Under the pieces are notes generated by a model. That model was given only the letters and a program-made list of their open reading frames with translations, did not search any database and was not told where the DNA came from. 24,601 nucleotides of DNA. It comes from JAVVHH01 sp032249615 (lineage in GTDB: Bacteria > Pseudomonadota > Alphaproteobacteria > Acetobacterales > Acetobacteraceae). Shown piece after piece: positions 22,752 through 24,601 of the stretch. Position 1 is the stretch's first letter. Every line of letters begins with the position of its first letter. The stretch lies in assembly GCA_032249615.1 (NCBI GenBank), contig JAVVHH010000051.1, positions 1 through 24,601 of the forward strand, in the 5' to 3' direction. Position numbers and translations under genes: made by a program.

Positions 22752-24601
22752 ATGGCAAGCCCAAGACGTTCAGCGCCGCTATCGCACCCTGCTACATCGA
22801 GCAGGCTGGGTGCGCTCCGGACCTTGCCGCCGTTCGTGGGGATGCTTTGGCGGACCGGTCCGGGCTTGATGGCCGGGTCGTTGGTGCTGCGGGTCGTGCG
22901 GGCCGGGCTGCCGATCGCGACCCTATTCGTGGCCAAGCTCATCATCGACGAGGTCGTGCGGATGGGGACCCATCCGGCTGCGAAGGCGCCATGGGTGGAT
23001 GTGCTCGAGAGCCGGCTGGGGCTGCTGCTGCTCGCCGAACTGGCGCTGGCGCTCGTGGCGGACGCGCTGGGGCGGGCGGTGACGCTGGTGGACAGCCTGC
23101 TGTCGGACCGGTTCAGCGACGAGACCAGCCTGACGCTGATGCAGCATGCGGCGACGCTGGACCTGGCAGATTTCGAGGACAGCGACATTCAGGACGGGCT
23201 CGACCGGGCGCGGCGGCAGGCAAGCGGGCGCACCGGACTGATCAGCCAGTTGTTCGGCCTGGCGCAGGACGGGATCACGCTGGCGGGGTTCGCGGCGGGG
23301 ATCGCCGCCTACGCGCCGTGGCTGATCCTGTTGCTGGCGGCCGCACTCGTGCCGGCTTTCCTGGGCGAGCTTCGGTTCAATGCAGAAAGCTACGCGCTGA
23401 GCGCGTTCCGGACGGCGGAGCGACGGGAGCTGGACTATTTGCGGCAGACGGGCGCGTCGACGGGAACGGCCAAAGAAGTCAAATTGTTCAGCCTGCACGG
23501 CTTCCTGATCGAGCGTTACCGGACCGTGTCCGAGACGATCAGGCGGGAGAACGCGGCCTTCGCGCGGCGGCGGGCGACGGCGGGGGCCGGGCTCGCGGCG
23601 GTGGGCACGATCGGGTACTACGCTGCCTATGGCTACCTCGCGTGGCGAACGGCGACCGGGGCGCTGTCGGTCGGTGATCTGACCTTTCTCGCGGCATCGT
23701 TCCTGCGGCTCCGGGGCTTACTGGCCGGGATACTCAGCGGGGGGTCAACGCTCGCCAGCCAGGCGCTTTACCTGCAAGACCTGTTCGACTTCCTGGCCGT
23801 CAAACCGTCCATCACGTCGCCCGCGACGGGTGTGCCGTTCCCGCCTTCGGTCCGGACCGGGCTGGAGTTCAGGGATGTGGGGTTCCGCTATCCGGGCGCG
23901 TCCGGCTGGGCGGTGCGGCATCTCAGCTTCGTCGTGCCGGCCGGCGAAGTGGTCGCGCTGGTGGGCGAGAACGGGGCGGGTAAGACCACGCTCGTCAAGC
24001 TCATGACCCGGCTCTACGACCCGGCGGAAGGCCGCATCCTGCTCGACGGCATCGATCTGCGCGACTACGACCTTGACGGGCTGCGGGCCGGCATCGGCGT
24101 CATCTTCCAGGATTTCGTCCGTTACGATCTTACCGCCGCCGACAACATCGCGGTCGGGCGCGTGGCGCTCCGCGATGACCGGGCACGGGTCGAATGGGCG
24201 GCGAAACTCGGCCGAGCGGACGAAGTCGTCGCGCGGCTGGAGCGCGGCTACGATCAGATCGTGGGGCGGCGGTTCAAGGGCGGTGTCGAGCTGTCGGGCG
24301 GGGAGTGGCAGAAAGTCGCGATCGCCCGGGCCTACATGCGCGACGCCGCGCTGCTGATCCTCGACGAGCCCACCGCGGCGCTCGACGCCCGGGCCGAGTT
24401 CGAGGTGTTCGAGCGGTTCAAAGGGCTGAGCGACGGCCGAACCGCCGTGCTGATCTCGCATCGCTTCTCCAGCGTACGCATGGCGGACCGGATCGTCGTG
24501 ATCGAAGGCGGTCGGGTTCTGGAGGAAGGCACGCATTCCGCGCTGCTGGAGCGCGGGGCCCGGTATGCCGAGCTGTTCGAACTGCAGGCGGCCGGCTATC
24601 G
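22752..24601 (+). CDS. ABC exporter, membrane domain fused to ATPase, C-terminus cut by window edge
   Basis: An open frame of 616 codons with no stop before the right edge. Residues about 25-330 form a type IV exporter membrane domain with about six helices (for example GLLLLAELALALVADAL, ITLAGFAAGIAAYAPWLILLL). The ATPase domain follows: Walker A GENGAGKTT (residues 405-413), Q-loop IFQDF, signature LSGGE (514-518), Walker B LLILDE (534-539) with the D-loop AALD, and the switch His570 in ISHRF. All catalytic residues are intact, and the visible length already matches a complete half-transporter (about 600 residues), so little is missing. The ATG at 22752 follows GAGGA by four bases. The membrane domain is divergent from lipid A (MsbA) exporters, so the substrate is open; glycan or lipid export for the neighbouring glycosylation locus is possible but rests only on proximity. 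Confidence 0.9.
   Translation, partial: MASPRRSAPLSHPATSSRLGALRTLPPFVGMLWRTGPGLMAGSLVLRVVRAGLPIATLFVAKLIIDEVVRMGTHPAAKAPWVDVLESRLGLLLLAELALALVADALGRAVTLVDSLLSDRFSDETSLTLMQHAATLDLADFEDSDIQDGLDRARRQASGRTGLISQLFGLAQDGITLAGFAAGIAAYAPWLILLLAAALVPAFLGELRFNAESYALSAFRTAERRELDYLRQTGASTGTAKEVKLFSLHGFLIERYRTVSETIRRENAAFARRRATAGAGLAAVGTIGYYAAYGYLAWRTATGALSVGDLTFLAASFLRLRGLLAGILSGGSTLASQALYLQDLFDFLAVKPSITSPATGVPFPPSVRTGLEFRDVGFRYPGASGWAVRHLSFVVPAGEVVALVGENGAGKTTLVKLMTRLYDPAEGRILLDGIDLRDYDLDGLRAGIGVIFQDFVRYDLTAADNIAVGRVALRDDRARVEWAAKLGRADEVVARLERGYDQIVGRRFKGGVELSGGEWQKVAIARAYMRDAALLILDEPTAALDARAEFEVFERFKGLSDGRTAVLISHRFSSVRMADRIVVIEGGRVLEEGTHSALLERGARYAELFELQAAGY

Noticed and set aside
22271..23677. A 468-codon plus-strand open frame spanning the helicase 5' end and the exporter membrane domain
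   Set aside because: It is out of frame with the exporter, whose correct frame from 22752 gives a continuous membrane domain plus full ATPase motifs; the rejected translation is Arg/Gly/Ala-rich filler.

Overview
The window is gene-dense, GC-rich DNA (about two thirds G+C by eye) with strong third-position G/C bias, ATGA-type gene overlaps and a PotABCD-type ABC operon with a twin-arginine substrate-binding protein. This fits an alphaproteobacterium (Rhodospirillales/Acetobacteraceae or Rhizobiales type); it is an inference from gene content, because no rRNA or other phylogenetic marker is present. No tRNA, rRNA, CRISPR array, transposase or prophage gene was seen.

Region 1 (1-2383): the N-terminal part of a short-chain dehydrogenase runs off the left edge on the minus strand. 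Divergent from it is a two-gene unit of a MoxR-type AAA+ ATPase and a CoxE-like VWA protein.

Region 2 (2526-12174): eight genes on the plus strand, nearly all touching or overlapping. They are an ABC importer (ATPase, Tat-dependent binding protein, two permeases), a cytosine-deaminase-like amidohydrolase, a GTP cyclohydrolase II homologue of the URC1 type, uracil phosphoribosyltransferase, a cytochrome P450 and a fumarylacetoacetate-hydrolase-fold protein resembling 2-keto-3-deoxy-sugar-acid dehydratases. URC1 plus uracil phosphoribosyltransferase is the known core of the URC uracil-degradation route. The simplest reading is uptake of a pyrimidine-like compound, hydrolysis, phosphoribosylation, ring opening and further oxidation or dehydration. 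The usual third component, URC4 (DUF1688), is not in the window.

Region 3 (12171-19239): a surface-glycan or glycosylation locus built outward from a 286-bp divergent spacer. Leftward are two GT-B glycosyltransferases, both with TTG starts. Rightward are a polytopic GT-C-like membrane protein, a GT-A-like glycosyltransferase with a DxD motif, and an FkbM methyltransferase with a long coiled-coil tail, linked by ATGA overlaps. The spacer contains a possible 20-codon leader ORF with a strong ribosome-binding site. Its stop overlaps the GTG start of the membrane-protein gene, and its initiation region is a near-copy of that of the downstream gene.

Region 4 (19259-24601): a large SNF2-family helicase with an N-terminal SWIM-type zinc motif on the minus strand. 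Divergent from it is an ABC exporter (membrane domain fused to ATPase) that is open at the right edge.
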